The translations under genes were made by a program, and so were the position numbers. A stretch of 64,000 nt of DNA from Rhodobacterales bacterium RIFCSPHIGHO2_02_FULL_62_130 (GTDB lineage Bacteria > Pseudomonadota > Alphaproteobacteria > Rhodobacterales > Rhodobacteraceae), in contig MHZT01000027.1 in the NCBI GenBank assembly GCA_001828855.1, positions 1 through 64,000 of the forward strand. The letters run 5' to 3'. Shown one piece after another: positions 17,643-26,068 of the stretch; the first letter of the stretch is position 1, and every line of letters starts with the position of its first letter. A model generated the notes under the pieces. That model was not told where the DNA came from. It saw only the letters and a list, made by a program, of their open reading frames with translations, and ran no database searches.

Positions 17643-18575
17643 TCAAAGCGAGACTTCTTGGGGCCCTGCAAGGCCATAGACCTCATCGAGGTCATACCGC
17701 GATGCGCGAAAGGATTTTCCGTCTTCGGCGGCGCGGGCGCGCTGAATGATGACAAGCGCCTCATCCAGCCGCCCCGCGTCGATCAGGCGGCGCGCGACGT
17801 CCGGGGCGATGGTGCCATAGGTCAACTGCTCGGCAGAATATCGCGCCATAAAAGCATCCACATCGCCCTGAAGATCGGCGATGTCGGCAAGGATGATCGA
17901 GGCGGTGCTTTGCCTTTGACGGCGGGCGAGATCCATGGGTGAGGTCGACAGCCCGAACTGGCGAAACTGCGCAATCTCCTGCGGCGTCGGGGCCGCTGCT
18001 GCCCATGCTTCAGTGATCTGCTTCAGATGCGTAAGCCCCTCCACCCCCAGCGCCTCGGCCATGGCCGGAATGATCCCGTCAAATTCGCCATAGCCCGCCT
18101 CTGCCACGGCCTCGACGATGCGCTCTGCCAGAAGGTTGGGCTTGATGGTCAGCCTTGGGGAAATTGTGGCGAGAAGCTCCACCGCGCTGCGCAGCACATC
18201 ACCTACCGCGCCGTTGCTGTCATCGGTCCGGGCATGGATTGACGGAGCCAGCTGCAGGAAAGACCACAGCAGATCAAAGGCTTCATCCGCGTCAAGCGGG
18301 GCGATGCCGGTTTCGATCATGGCGACCAGACCGGTCAGGTCTTTGATAAAAGCCTTCTGTTTGCGCCAATCGACGTAGCTCGTGGACCGGCGCAGCAAGG
18401 CGAAACGCTTTCGCAGATCGGCGGCAATCTCCTTCGGCCCCTGCGCGGCGCTGAGTTCCATCCGCGCCCGCCGTTGAAGCGCCGCACTGCCCTGAACAAG
18501 GTCCATGACCAGGGCGGCAAGCCGGTCAGCCCCGAGTTTTTCCAGATTTTCCGCGTTCAGGGTCTTCTTCGCCAT
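17643..18575 (-). pseudogene. DUF6880-type protein, C-terminally truncated
   Basis: 310 residues from the ATG at 18575 (MAKKTLNAENLEKLG). The sequence resembles DUF6880-family proteins: helical, with RARMELSAAQGP, YVDWRKQKAF and ADLQGDVDAFMARY segments. As I recall, family members are clearly longer and continue with an Ala/Glu-rich helical region. Here the frame stops shortly after DLDEVYGLAG, next to the recombinase gene, so the 3' end appears lost. Function unknown. It may still be expressed; it lies downstream of hipA on the same strand. Confidence 0.6.
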
Positions 18576-18736
18576 GGTACTTCTGATCTCGATACGGTGG
18601 GCTGAACCCTGCTTGACCAACCTGGGCGAGGCAAGCAGGGGCCAGTCGCACTGCTTTGCTTCACAGGTGCGACTGCCAGATGCATTTGTGGCCGAAGATA
18701 CGACGTTTCCCGTTTTTTCTGGCCAGAGCGATAATT

Positions 18737-20032
18737 CTATAAAGGAGCGTCCAGCACCGGCAGTTCAGCCGGCGCCCCCTCGAAGACGTAAGAATTCAGG
18801 AAGGCCCGGCCAGCCAGAAGGTTCTGCAGATCGATGGAAATTCCCGCCTCCGTTGCCACGCGCCGGAAATTCGCACGGATCGACTGGATCTGACCTTTTG
18901 CAATCGAAACCGCCTCGTCCGTGCGCAAACCGAACTGCCCGGCTCCCGCAATCGCTGTTGCGATCAGCGCCCGACGGTCATCACCATTCACAACCATCGC
19001 CTGGTTCGCCTCGCGCCCCAATCTGGGGCGGGGATCAATGTCATAGGCCGGGGTCAGCCGTACCGCCGCGCCATCCCAGAAACAGGCATGGTTGCGGGCG
19101 TGATCGTCGGTGTTTCCCACCAGAATGTTGAACAGCATCCGCGACCAAAGCTCGCGCTGATCGCCCTTGGGATCGGCGGCGCGATGGCGCAGCGCTTCGG
19201 CCACGGCAGGATAGCTGGCATAGCGCGCGGCGTTTTCCTCGAGGCCCTGCAGAGTAAGTGACGAGACCATGGCTTTGCGCAGGAAACCATTGCCGTTCCA
19301 GACGCGGTCGAACCGCTCCACCAGAAGAATATCCTTGCCCTCGGCTTTGGTCAGTTCCACATGCGCCACATCGAGGCCAGCGAGTTTCGCCAGCCGCATG
19401 GCAAGAAACTCGCCCTGCACCACGTTATGGGTGTCCCGCGATGCGGAGAATTTGGCGATCAGCTTGCGATGCCCGTCGATGACCTGCGCCTTGGGCCGCG
19501 CCCCACCGATCGAGGTGCCATGCCGCAACGCCTCTTCTAGGTCGGGCGAGAGCGGAACACCCTGTTCGACGGCATCCGCGGCATGCAGCAGGTCCTGCAG
19601 GCGCGAGTCCTTTTGCATCCGCGGCACATAGTCCGTCGCAGAGGTCTGAAAATCCAAGGCACCGATGCGGTCTGACCCGGAAAGCAGGAGATAGTTCAAC
19701 TCGTCCAGGTCGCCGGTATCGACATCCCGACCGCGCCGCTGAAACTGACGGTTCAGCACAACCCGGCGCCCCCATTGATCGGGGGCGGCATCGCGCAGGG
19801 CGCCTGCGATGACATGCGGTGCCTCTGGCACGATCACGCTGTCCACCAAGGGCAACTCCGGAAGCCAAACCGGTTTGGCGTTCGGTCTGGCCAGATAGCT
19901 TTTGCCGTAAGTGAAGCGGTTGATGCCATCGACCAGATCGATCCGGCCGCAGACAACCGGTTCGACCGCCTCAGGGAGCCAGATCCAGGTGAAGGCAGAC
20001 AGCGCGGGCTTGAGGAGGTCGGATGGCTGCAT
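18737..20032 (-). CDS. hipA: HipA-family serine/threonine kinase toxin
   Basis: 431 residues. HipA kinase features in order: an N-terminal subdomain with LLSGSDRIGALDF, a flexible P-loop GTSIGGARPKA (172-182), the ATP-contacting Lys194 in IAKFS, LLVERFDR (236-243), the catalytic loop NILVGNTDDHARNH (about 302-315) and the metal-binding YDIDP (330-334). All expected residues look intact. HipA kinases phosphorylate aminoacyl-tRNA synthetases or related targets and are neutralised by HipB. It lies 28 bases after the HTH antitoxin gene, the normal hipBA order. Confidence 0.9.
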   Translation of the reverse strand: MQPSDLLKPALSAFTWIWLPEAVEPVVCGRIDLVDGINRFTYGKSYLARPNAKPVWLPELPLVDSVIVPEAPHVIAGALRDAAPDQWGRRVVLNRQFQRRGRDVDTGDLDELNYLLLSGSDRIGALDFQTSATDYVPRMQKDSRLQDLLHAADAVEQGVPLSPDLEEALRHGTSIGGARPKAQVIDGHRKLIAKFSASRDTHNVVQGEFLAMRLAKLAGLDVAHVELTKAEGKDILLVERFDRVWNGNGFLRKAMVSSLTLQGLEENAARYASYPAVAEALRHRAADPKGDQRELWSRMLFNILVGNTDDHARNHACFWDGAAVRLTPAYDIDPRPRLGREANQAMVVNGDDRRALIATAIAGAGQFGLRTDEAVSIAKGQIQSIRANFRRVATEAGISIDLQNLLAGRAFLNSYVFEGAPAELPVLDAPL

Positions 20033-20059
20033 GGCGGTTCCGGTTCAGAATGGGAAAAA

Positions 20060-20395
20060 TCAGAAATCGTTGTCGGGTTTGGCGTGGCTGGCCTGGAAGG
20101 CCCGCCGTGGCAACAGTGTGTTCAGCTGCTGCTTCTGATCCAAGAGCGCGCCGAGCTGGCCCGCCGGGACATCAAACAACGGGATGCCAAGAACGACCGC
20201 GGCCTCGAAGGCCGCCCCGATGGAAGTGCCCGGTTCGCCCGCCTCCATCCGCTGCACTACCCCGCGCGAGACGCCGATACGCTCGCCGAGTTCGGCCGCG
20301 GTCATGCCCCGCTGCATCCGCGCAGCCCGGATCATTGCTGCGAAAATCCCAAGGGCATCGCGGGTAGGGGCCGATATCGTCTGGACTTTCTTCAT
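20060..20395 (-). CDS. hipB: HipB-like XRE-family antitoxin
   Basis: About 111 residues from the ATG at 20395; a six-residue longer start at 20413 is possible. XRE helix-turn-helix: MIRAARMQRGMTAAELGERI, then GVSRGVVQRMEAG. It is encoded directly before hipA. The C-terminal tail is longer than in E. coli HipB. It should bind HipA and the inverted repeat upstream (20486-20528) to repress its own operon. Confidence 0.85.
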   Translation of the reverse strand: MKKVQTISAPTRDALGIFAAMIRAARMQRGMTAAELGERIGVSRGVVQRMEAGEPGTSIGAAFEAAVVLGIPLFDVPAGQLGALLDQKQQLNTLLPRRAFQASHAKPDNDF

Positions 20396-20485
20396 GATGT
20401 GGATCCATGGCATGAACCCGTGCGGAGGGGTCTTGCCTTTGTAGGTGCAGGATTGCAGCTGCTCAACAAGAATTCCCTGTCATGG

Positions 20486-20528
20486 CTTATTTATAGGTCT
20501 CATATTTTAATTATGATCCATAAATAGA
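20486..20528. promoter_or_regulatory. AT-rich inverted repeat upstream of hipBA
   Basis: CTTATTTATAGG (20486-20497) is mirrored by CCATAAATAGA (20518-20528) in a notably AT-rich stretch about 90 bases before hipB. The position and symmetry fit a HipB operator; binding is inferred. Confidence 0.5.
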
Positions 20529-20656
20529 CCGAAAGTGTCGAGCGGGACGACCGGATCTGGCATCGCATACCCAAGTCTGGGTGTTCGCCACCGTCGGCCG
20601 GCCTTGAGCCAGACCCCTCAGACCAACACCATTTCCGCGTAATACGCGAAAAAAGA

Positions 20657-20685
20657 TTTGACGACTCGGGTTTGCCCACTTATCC
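20657..20685 (+). promoter_or_regulatory. Candidate promoter of the unknown gene at 20714
   Basis: TTGACG (20657-20662) is followed after 17 bases by TATCCG. The -35 box is good and the -10 box weak. A GGAG ribosome-binding site precedes the ATG at 20714. Confidence 0.3.
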
Positions 20686-20713
20686 GTATTTTGCACGATA
20701 AACGGAGATTGCT

Positions 20714-21370
20714 ATGGCGACGCGTGGTGAGATGGTGAGCATGCTGGCAGACATTTTCGGCTTGCCCGTCACGGCGGTGGATGTCGCGGACCGTGCGTTG
20801 TCTGAGGCCGGCCTTCGGACCAAGTCGAGCCGCGGCAGGTCCGCAACGCAAATGTCGGGTGATGACGTGGTCAGCGTTGCAATTGCCTTGGCTGGGAACT
20901 GGGGGGTTAAGGCCGCAGCATCGATGGTCGCACAACTGGTCGCACTGATCTTGTCTGACGGGCGCATGGAGCCAATTGCGGATAACGATGATGACAACAG
21001 GGACAAGGAACCGGCAGTCGCAGTCATCAAGAACCTGAGCAAAAAAGAGATCCTGTCTGCTCCGCTTTTGGTCCCGTACCCGCGGAATATCTTGCAGATG
21101 AAAGAGAGCTTTGGCGCGTCCTTCGCAGAAATCCTGCAAGTGTTAAATTCCGAAAACGCCAGCAAATTTCGGGCGACAACAGTCACCATGATCCCCGACT
21201 TCCCCGGCGCATCCATCGAGTTCGCTTATCGTAGCCATTGGTTCACTATCCGCTTCGGCAACGGCATCGATGACGTGCTCAGTGACAATCTGGACCACTG
21301 CGAGGGTTACACGAAGATCGTCCTGCGGCACCGCCGGCTGGTTCGGCTGGCCGAAATTCTCAAAGCTTGA
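20714..21370 (+). CDS. Unknown protein with possible N-terminal DNA-binding region
   Basis: 218 residues, not recognised. The first about 65 residues (EMVSMLADIFGLPVTAVD, then SSRGRSATQMSGDD) look like a small helical, possibly DNA-binding domain of the type seen in phage-related alphaproteobacterial proteins. The C-terminal half is mixed alpha/beta (RATTVTMIPDFPGASIEFAY). It has its own GGAG ribosome-binding site and runs toward the tns operon, ending 565 bases before tnsA. It could be cargo of that element or an independent island gene. Confidence 0.55.
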   Translation: MATRGEMVSMLADIFGLPVTAVDVADRALSEAGLRTKSSRGRSATQMSGDDVVSVAIALAGNWGVKAAASMVAQLVALILSDGRMEPIADNDDDNRDKEPAVAVIKNLSKKEILSAPLLVPYPRNILQMKESFGASFAEILQVLNSENASKFRATTVTMIPDFPGASIEFAYRSHWFTIRFGNGIDDVLSDNLDHCEGYTKIVLRHRRLVRLAEILKA

Positions 21371-21390
21371 CCAACTTGGGCAACCGAATC

Positions 21391-21592
21391 GCCTCAAAAA
21401 AGAGAGCTCTTCGGCGAACAAAGCGGATCATGCCAAAACAATCCCCCAACTTATCCACCGCAAATTCGATCTTGACTCAAGAAAGTGGCCCAATCTCCAT
21501 GAATCACAAAAAGTGTGAAAAAGTTCGGGAAATCGACGAAATCGGGGGCGTTCAGCCTGATTTGGCTCGTCGGGCGGCCACTTTCTTGAGTC
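21391..21592. repeat. Candidate transposase-binding repeats and 17-bp inverted repeat upstream of tnsA
   Basis: GACTCAAGAAAGTGGCC at 21474-21490 is repeated perfectly in inverse orientation at 21576-21592, 85 bases apart. A degenerate forward copy, GCCTCAAAAAAGAGAG, is at 21391-21406. A small hairpin TCACA-AAAAG-TGTGA lies between the arms (21504-21518). The shared CTCAA(G/A)AAAG core and the place before tnsA suggest TnsB-type sites of one transposon end. A structured RNA is the alternative. Confidence 0.45.
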
Positions 21593-21896
21593 TGGGAATT
21601 TCTTTTCAGGTCCCGAATCAGCGGACTCGACAGCCTCGTGGCATTCCCGCAAAGGGCGGCAACCGAATAGCCCGCTCGGCTCTCTGCGGTGGCAAACTGA
21701 AAACCTTGCCTCGCTGATGAGCCGATCGGGAACCGCCTGCAAGGAAACACTGACCATGCCGATCCCGACCTGAACCGCCGCAAATAATCCCGGCAAGATC
21801 ACCGACCCAATGAACCGAGACAGCCTCCAGACCGAAGTCACCAGCTCCCACCGCCAGCACTGACACGGACCGAGGCCTTCCTCACCGAAACAACGC
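21593..21896. other. Non-coding leader before tnsA
   Basis: About 300 bases with no supported gene on either strand. It probably carries the tnsA promoter; no clear -35/-10 pair was recognised. Confidence 0.35.
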
Positions 21897-21923
21897 AAAA
21901 AAACCCTGGGGCCCGTCCCAGGG
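21897..21923 (-). terminator. Intrinsic terminator on the minus strand before tnsA
   Basis: The stem CCCTGGG (21904-21910) pairs with CCCAGGG (21917-21923), loop GCCCGT. On the minus strand the hairpin is followed by seven T (seven A at 21897-21903 on the plus strand), a textbook rho-independent terminator. No minus-strand gene ends here, so it may stop readthrough or an antisense transcript. The hairpin also sits just before the tnsA ribosome-binding site. Confidence 0.55.
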
Positions 21924-21935
21924 CATGGAGACATC

Positions 21936-22772
21936 ATGTCTGAACGCAAGGACAAGAACAGGCGAACCTCGAAGGCAAGGGGGCATCGGCGCCCGATGCC
22001 GATCATCACGCCGGAAACCTGGGGCCGCGACCATATGGCCGATTTCCGCGCGATGGCAGAGGAACCGAAAACTCCCGAGGAAGCGAAAGCGCTTGCCATT
22101 CCGCCGATCCACGGCGTCCGGCCCTTCGCCGGCCATCGTAATCCTTTGACCCGTAGCAACACTGCACGCCGCGTGTCTTTCACCGCAGCCACGCCCGCAA
22201 CCGAAGGGGTGCCTGAACTGTACCACTTCGAAAGCGAGGCTGAGTCCGCGGTGGCTCTCGAAGCGCTGATCAATCCCTCTCTGCACAGGCTCGAGGTTCA
22301 ACTGCCGCCGGTCATGTATATGTGCCGTCGTGCCAAGAAGGTGCTTCCGCATCATTTCGATCTGCGCCTCACCTTCCGTGATGGACATCGTCGCGCCGTT
22401 TTCGTGCGCAACGGCTGGAGCCTTTCGCAGCGCAAAACCCAAGATGAAATCGAAGACATCTTCATGGCGATCCCGCCCGATTTCGCAGATGATGCTGTCG
22501 TCGTGAACGCTGACGACTATACCCGTGCTTACCGCGACAACCTGCGCCGGATCTGGTACCTGACCCGCAAGTCTGACGCAGAAGCCGATGCCCATGTCGA
22601 GGCAGTTGCCAAGCATGGCAATTTCTGGCTGCTGCGCGACTTGATCTCCCAATGTGATCTGGCCCCGGCGCGCGCCTGGCAAAGTGCCATGCGGTTGATC
22701 GGGCGAGGAGTTCTTCTCGCGAATTGGCACGCTGTGATCAATGTTCACTCCCGGGTGAGGTTGAACGGATGA
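21936..22772 (+). CDS. tnsA: TnsA-like endonuclease subunit of a Tn7-like transposase
   Basis: 278 residues, first gene of a tnsA-tnsB-tnsC operon. The middle part (about 95-160) resembles the TnsA endonuclease core: an acidic FESEAES (98-104), then LPHHFDLRLTFRDG with Asp142. The third motif, usually E/Q-x-K, reads VFVRNG (155-160): Phe in place of Glu/Gln and Arg in place of Lys. The C-terminal part (from about 215) looks like the TnsA winged-helix domain. In Tn7 this subunit cuts the 5' ends so that the element moves cut-and-paste. The altered motif may mean reduced or different activity. Assignment rests on position and weak motif similarity. Confidence 0.6.
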   Translation: MSERKDKNRRTSKARGHRRPMPIITPETWGRDHMADFRAMAEEPKTPEEAKALAIPPIHGVRPFAGHRNPLTRSNTARRVSFTAATPATEGVPELYHFESEAESAVALEALINPSLHRLEVQLPPVMYMCRRAKKVLPHHFDLRLTFRDGHRRAVFVRNGWSLSQRKTQDEIEDIFMAIPPDFADDAVVVNADDYTRAYRDNLRRIWYLTRKSDAEADAHVEAVAKHGNFWLLRDLISQCDLAPARAWQSAMRLIGRGVLLANWHAVINVHSRVRLNG

Positions 22773-24952
22773 ACGCCAAACCTTTGTACAAGATCCCGAC
22801 GGGTTCCAAACTCGTCATCGAGGGGCGCTCCTGGTTGGTAACTGGCAAGGAGCCGGATGGATATTCGGTGGAGGGCAACGAGGATGGTGAATGCCTCGTG
22901 CTGCCCTTTGTTCGGGTCGACGAAGCGATCCGCGAAGGTCGTTGCGATGTCACCAGGCCGATCGATGATGAAAAGCGCAAAGCGCTGCTGGCGCAAACCG
23001 GTGGTTTCGAGTTTTTCGAGCAACTGCCTGAAAAGCAGAAGGAACTGGTTCGTTTTCGCCTGCCGGCGGTACTCGCTGTTCTGCAACTTGAGGCGGAAGG
23101 GCGTAAGCTCACACATCGGAACATGAGCAAGGACCTGGTCACCGGGGCGCAAGGTCCGGTCCTGCGAGACCTGAAGAAGCGGGCGGCAGAGATCAGCCAA
23201 GGTGTTGATCTCCCCGGCAAGCAGCGGGGTGGCAAGGTGGTCGCTACCTTCACCTGGCCGCAGGGCCGGAGCCTGCGCCGCTATGCTGACCTGTTCGTCA
23301 AGTTTGACCGGAATCCTGTGGTTTTGGCAGACAAGGATCATTGCAAGCGCCCTTGTCCGGTGGACAAGGGGTGGCTCTGCGACACGCAGGAACAGTTCAT
23401 CTCCTACGTCATTAACTGCTGGCTCGATACGAAGAAACCGAAAATTGCCCCACTTGTGAGGCTCGCACAGACCCAGTTTCACGTTCCGCCAAGCGCGATT
23501 GCACAGAACTTCCGCTTTCCCTCAATCGTGACCATCAGGACGCGGATCAAGGGCCTGCCCGAGAACGTGAAAGTGGTTGGTCGCAAGGGTGAACGCCAAG
23601 CTGCCAACCTCAAAGGTGCCGGCTCGACCGACGTTCGCGCATTGATGTACGGCGAGCGGGCTGAGAAGGACCAAAACTATCTGTCGATCTTCACCGATGG
23701 CAAGGGCCTGCTGCGGGTTCGGGAGCTGGACCCCAAGACGACACCGCCTGATCTTGAAGAAAACGAGGTCGTTCGGCTTTGGCTGTTTTACATGCTGGAT
23801 GTTGCCACGCGCCTGCCTCTCGCATGGATCCTTTCTCCCACCGCGGATGCAGATCACAGCCACGCGCTGCTTCGCATGGCAACACGTGACAAAACCAAAG
23901 AAAAAGTTCGGTATGGCTGCAAACGGGACCCTGCGCCGCCAGCTGGCCTTCTGCTGACTTCCGCAGACAACGGAAGCGCTACCCGCAATGGCTCCGTCTA
24001 TGCCAGCCAACTTGGCAGCAATGTCATGGTCCAAACGAGCCGCACGTACCATGCAACGGACAAACCTTATGTCGAGAGCGGCTTCGGTCCTCTGCAATGG
24101 CAGGTATTGAACTTCTATCCTGGCTATACCGGAAGCCGCCCCGGCGAACTGGAAGGTTATGACCCGAAGTGGTCCGCGGAGGTAACCCATGATGAGATCT
24201 ACGGGGTCATCACGCGCTATTTGATCGATGAACACCCGTTCCGGGAGCATCAAGGCACCGGCATGTTCCGCGCCACTCCCTGGCAAAAATTCGAAGAGAT
24301 CCAGAAGTACTATGGTGGCATCGAGCCCCCGGATCCCATGACCCGTTGCATGCATCTGGGCGTCAAGCGCGAGGCCAGCACCACCTCCGAAGGGGTTAAG
24401 GTCTTTAACCTGCCGTTCAACTCCACCGAATTGCAGCGATTTGCAGCCGGGCAGTCCAAGAAAGTTACTGTCCACCTCGACCCTGACTTCCCTCAAGAAG
24501 TTTATATCACGGCGGAGGGTATGGCAGACGTAATGAAGGCCAAGCTCACGATGACGGTGTTCAATGACCTCAATCTTGAGGAGATTCTCGACCTCATTGA
24601 AGCGGTGGTCAAATTCAACCCAAAGCTGCGCGAATTGCACAGCCACCACTTTAAAGAAGCCCTCGGACGGCGAGCCCGAGAGTCCGGCTTCTTCCCGGAC
24701 TCTCGGGCTCCGTCCTCGTACGACAAGATTACGCAAATGCAAAAGAAGGCCGACGGATTGAGCCACGTCGAGCTCTGTCCCGATGCGCGCCGCGGCCCGA
24801 CAGCCTTCCCCGGCACCGTCATGGACAGGTCGGGAAGCGCTCCCGTTTATCGCGTCGGCGCCTCGGAGGCACCCCCTAAATTGGCGGAGAAATCCAGCGT
24901 CGCCAAGGCCAAGACTATTTCGTTCACCCCTCTCAAGGACAGCAAGCTGTGA
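22769..24952 (+). CDS. tnsB: TnsB/TniA-like DDE transposase
   Basis: 727 residues from the ATG at 22769, which overlaps the tnsA stop (ATGA). The order is an N-terminal DNA-binding region, an integrase (rve) core and a C-terminal Mu-transposase-like beta region. DDE candidates: Asp310 in SIFTDGKG or a nearby Asp, Asp400 in TSADNGSAT and Glu436 in DKPYVESG; FYMLDVATRLPLAW is a typical core strand. This is the strand-transfer subunit that recognises the element ends. The 727-residue length is in the TnsB/TniA range. The core motifs look intact. Confidence 0.88.
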   Translation: MNAKPLYKIPTGSKLVIEGRSWLVTGKEPDGYSVEGNEDGECLVLPFVRVDEAIREGRCDVTRPIDDEKRKALLAQTGGFEFFEQLPEKQKELVRFRLPAVLAVLQLEAEGRKLTHRNMSKDLVTGAQGPVLRDLKKRAAEISQGVDLPGKQRGGKVVATFTWPQGRSLRRYADLFVKFDRNPVVLADKDHCKRPCPVDKGWLCDTQEQFISYVINCWLDTKKPKIAPLVRLAQTQFHVPPSAIAQNFRFPSIVTIRTRIKGLPENVKVVGRKGERQAANLKGAGSTDVRALMYGERAEKDQNYLSIFTDGKGLLRVRELDPKTTPPDLEENEVVRLWLFYMLDVATRLPLAWILSPTADADHSHALLRMATRDKTKEKVRYGCKRDPAPPAGLLLTSADNGSATRNGSVYASQLGSNVMVQTSRTYHATDKPYVESGFGPLQWQVLNFYPGYTGSRPGELEGYDPKWSAEVTHDEIYGVITRYLIDEHPFREHQGTGMFRATPWQKFEEIQKYYGGIEPPDPMTRCMHLGVKREASTTSEGVKVFNLPFNSTELQRFAAGQSKKVTVHLDPDFPQEVYITAEGMADVMKAKLTMTVFNDLNLEEILDLIEAVVKFNPKLRELHSHHFKEALGRRARESGFFPDSRAPSSYDKITQMQKKADGLSHVELCPDARRGPTAFPGTVMDRSGSAPVYRVGASEAPPKLAEKSSVAKAKTISFTPLKDSKL

Positions 24953-25938
24953 ACCCGTTCATCATTCCCGAAGTCGTCAATCTGAGCACGGACTTTTCCA
25001 AGCGGCACTATCCTCTGAACCGTAGCAAGAGCTTGGAGGGCTCGTTTGCTTTTCTCTTCAGCCAACACCTTGGCGGCTTGCGCAGCGGAGGGCGCTTTGA
25101 AACCGAAAGCCTGATGGTCACTGGCCCCAGCGGCAGCGGCAAGACCAAGGAAATCAGTGATATGATCAAGCGTTTCAACCAGAGCGAGGCCAAACTCCCC
25201 GACGGAAAACCTGCCCTGTTCATCGAGTGCATTTTGGATGCGAAAGGTAGCTGGAAGGATCTGGGTAAGACCATCCTCCGGGCTATGGGCTATCCAATTT
25301 CCCAAAGCTCGCGCGCAACCCGCACGGAAATCTGGGCGCGCGTTGCATATCAGGCCCAGGAACGGGGCATCGTTGGCATCCACTTTGATGAAGCCCAGCA
25401 CATTCTGCGCGGCAAGTCGGAAACCGAACGCCTGGCAACTTTGGATGCGTTCAAAACTCTTATGAAACTGCCCGATTGGCCGCTGATGTTGATTTTGTCC
25501 GGTGTTCCGGAACTGAGCGACTACGTGAAGGAGGAACCGCAGTTGTTCCGGCTCATGACCTGCGTCAGTTTCAGCGATATCGACCTGTTCATGCGTGACG
25601 ACAACGAGTTGCCGCCGGACTATACCGTGATCCACGAAATTGTTGGCAGCTATGCACTGACTGCGGGGCTTTCTGTTGAGACCACCATTCAGACCCAAGG
25701 CTTCTATCATTGCCTTGCCACTGCTGCCGCGTTTCGCTGGGGACTTCTGATTGACTTGGCTTTCGGGGCAGCAACCCATGCCAAGCTGACCGGGAAGGGT
25801 TTCGTCTCGGCGGAGGATTTCGTCGAAGCTTGGGTTGGAAAAACCGGCATGAACCGAGCGGTGACTCCTTTCACCCATGTGGGCTATCAGACGATGTTCC
25901 GGCCGGAAAAACCGTTCCAAGCTGCAATTCCTGGATGA
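24949..25938 (+). CDS. tnsC: TnsC/TniB-like AAA+ regulator of transposition
   Basis: 329 residues with a GTG start inside the tnsB stop (GTGA overlap). AAA+ motifs: Walker A GPSGSGKT (59-66), Walker B IVGIHFDEAQHI (141-152) and sensor-like LILSGVPEL (181-189). TnsC/TniB proteins polymerise on target DNA and link the transposase to a targeting subunit (TnsD/TniQ). No TniQ-like gene follows; the operon ends at a strong terminator 35 bases downstream. Confidence 0.85.
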   Translation: MNPFIIPEVVNLSTDFSKRHYPLNRSKSLEGSFAFLFSQHLGGLRSGGRFETESLMVTGPSGSGKTKEISDMIKRFNQSEAKLPDGKPALFIECILDAKGSWKDLGKTILRAMGYPISQSSRATRTEIWARVAYQAQERGIVGIHFDEAQHILRGKSETERLATLDAFKTLMKLPDWPLMLILSGVPELSDYVKEEPQLFRLMTCVSFSDIDLFMRDDNELPPDYTVIHEIVGSYALTAGLSVETTIQTQGFYHCLATAAAFRWGLLIDLAFGAATHAKLTGKGFVSAEDFVEAWVGKTGMNRAVTPFTHVGYQTMFRPEKPFQAAIPG

Positions 25939-25973
25939 GGCCGATCTGAACTCAATATTCTGCTTCAGTAATG

Positions 25974-25999
25974 AACCCGCACCTCAGTGCGGGTTTTTT
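25974..25999 (+). terminator. Rho-independent terminator of the tns operon
   Basis: Nine-base-pair stem AACCCGCAC / GTGCGGGTT with loop CTCA, followed by a T run to 25999. It lies 35 bases after the tnsC stop. Confidence 0.85.
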
Positions 26000-26068
26000 C
26001 TTGCGTTGAAGTTTGCGCCCCAGTAGTTGGTCGGCAAATGATGTGCAGACAACCTCCTGAGCAGGCAT

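Noticed and set aside
21428-22273. Long minus-strand frame over tnsA and its leader
   Set aside because: It overlaps the well-supported tnsA frame, has no domain and no start signal; a shadow of GC-rich coding DNA.
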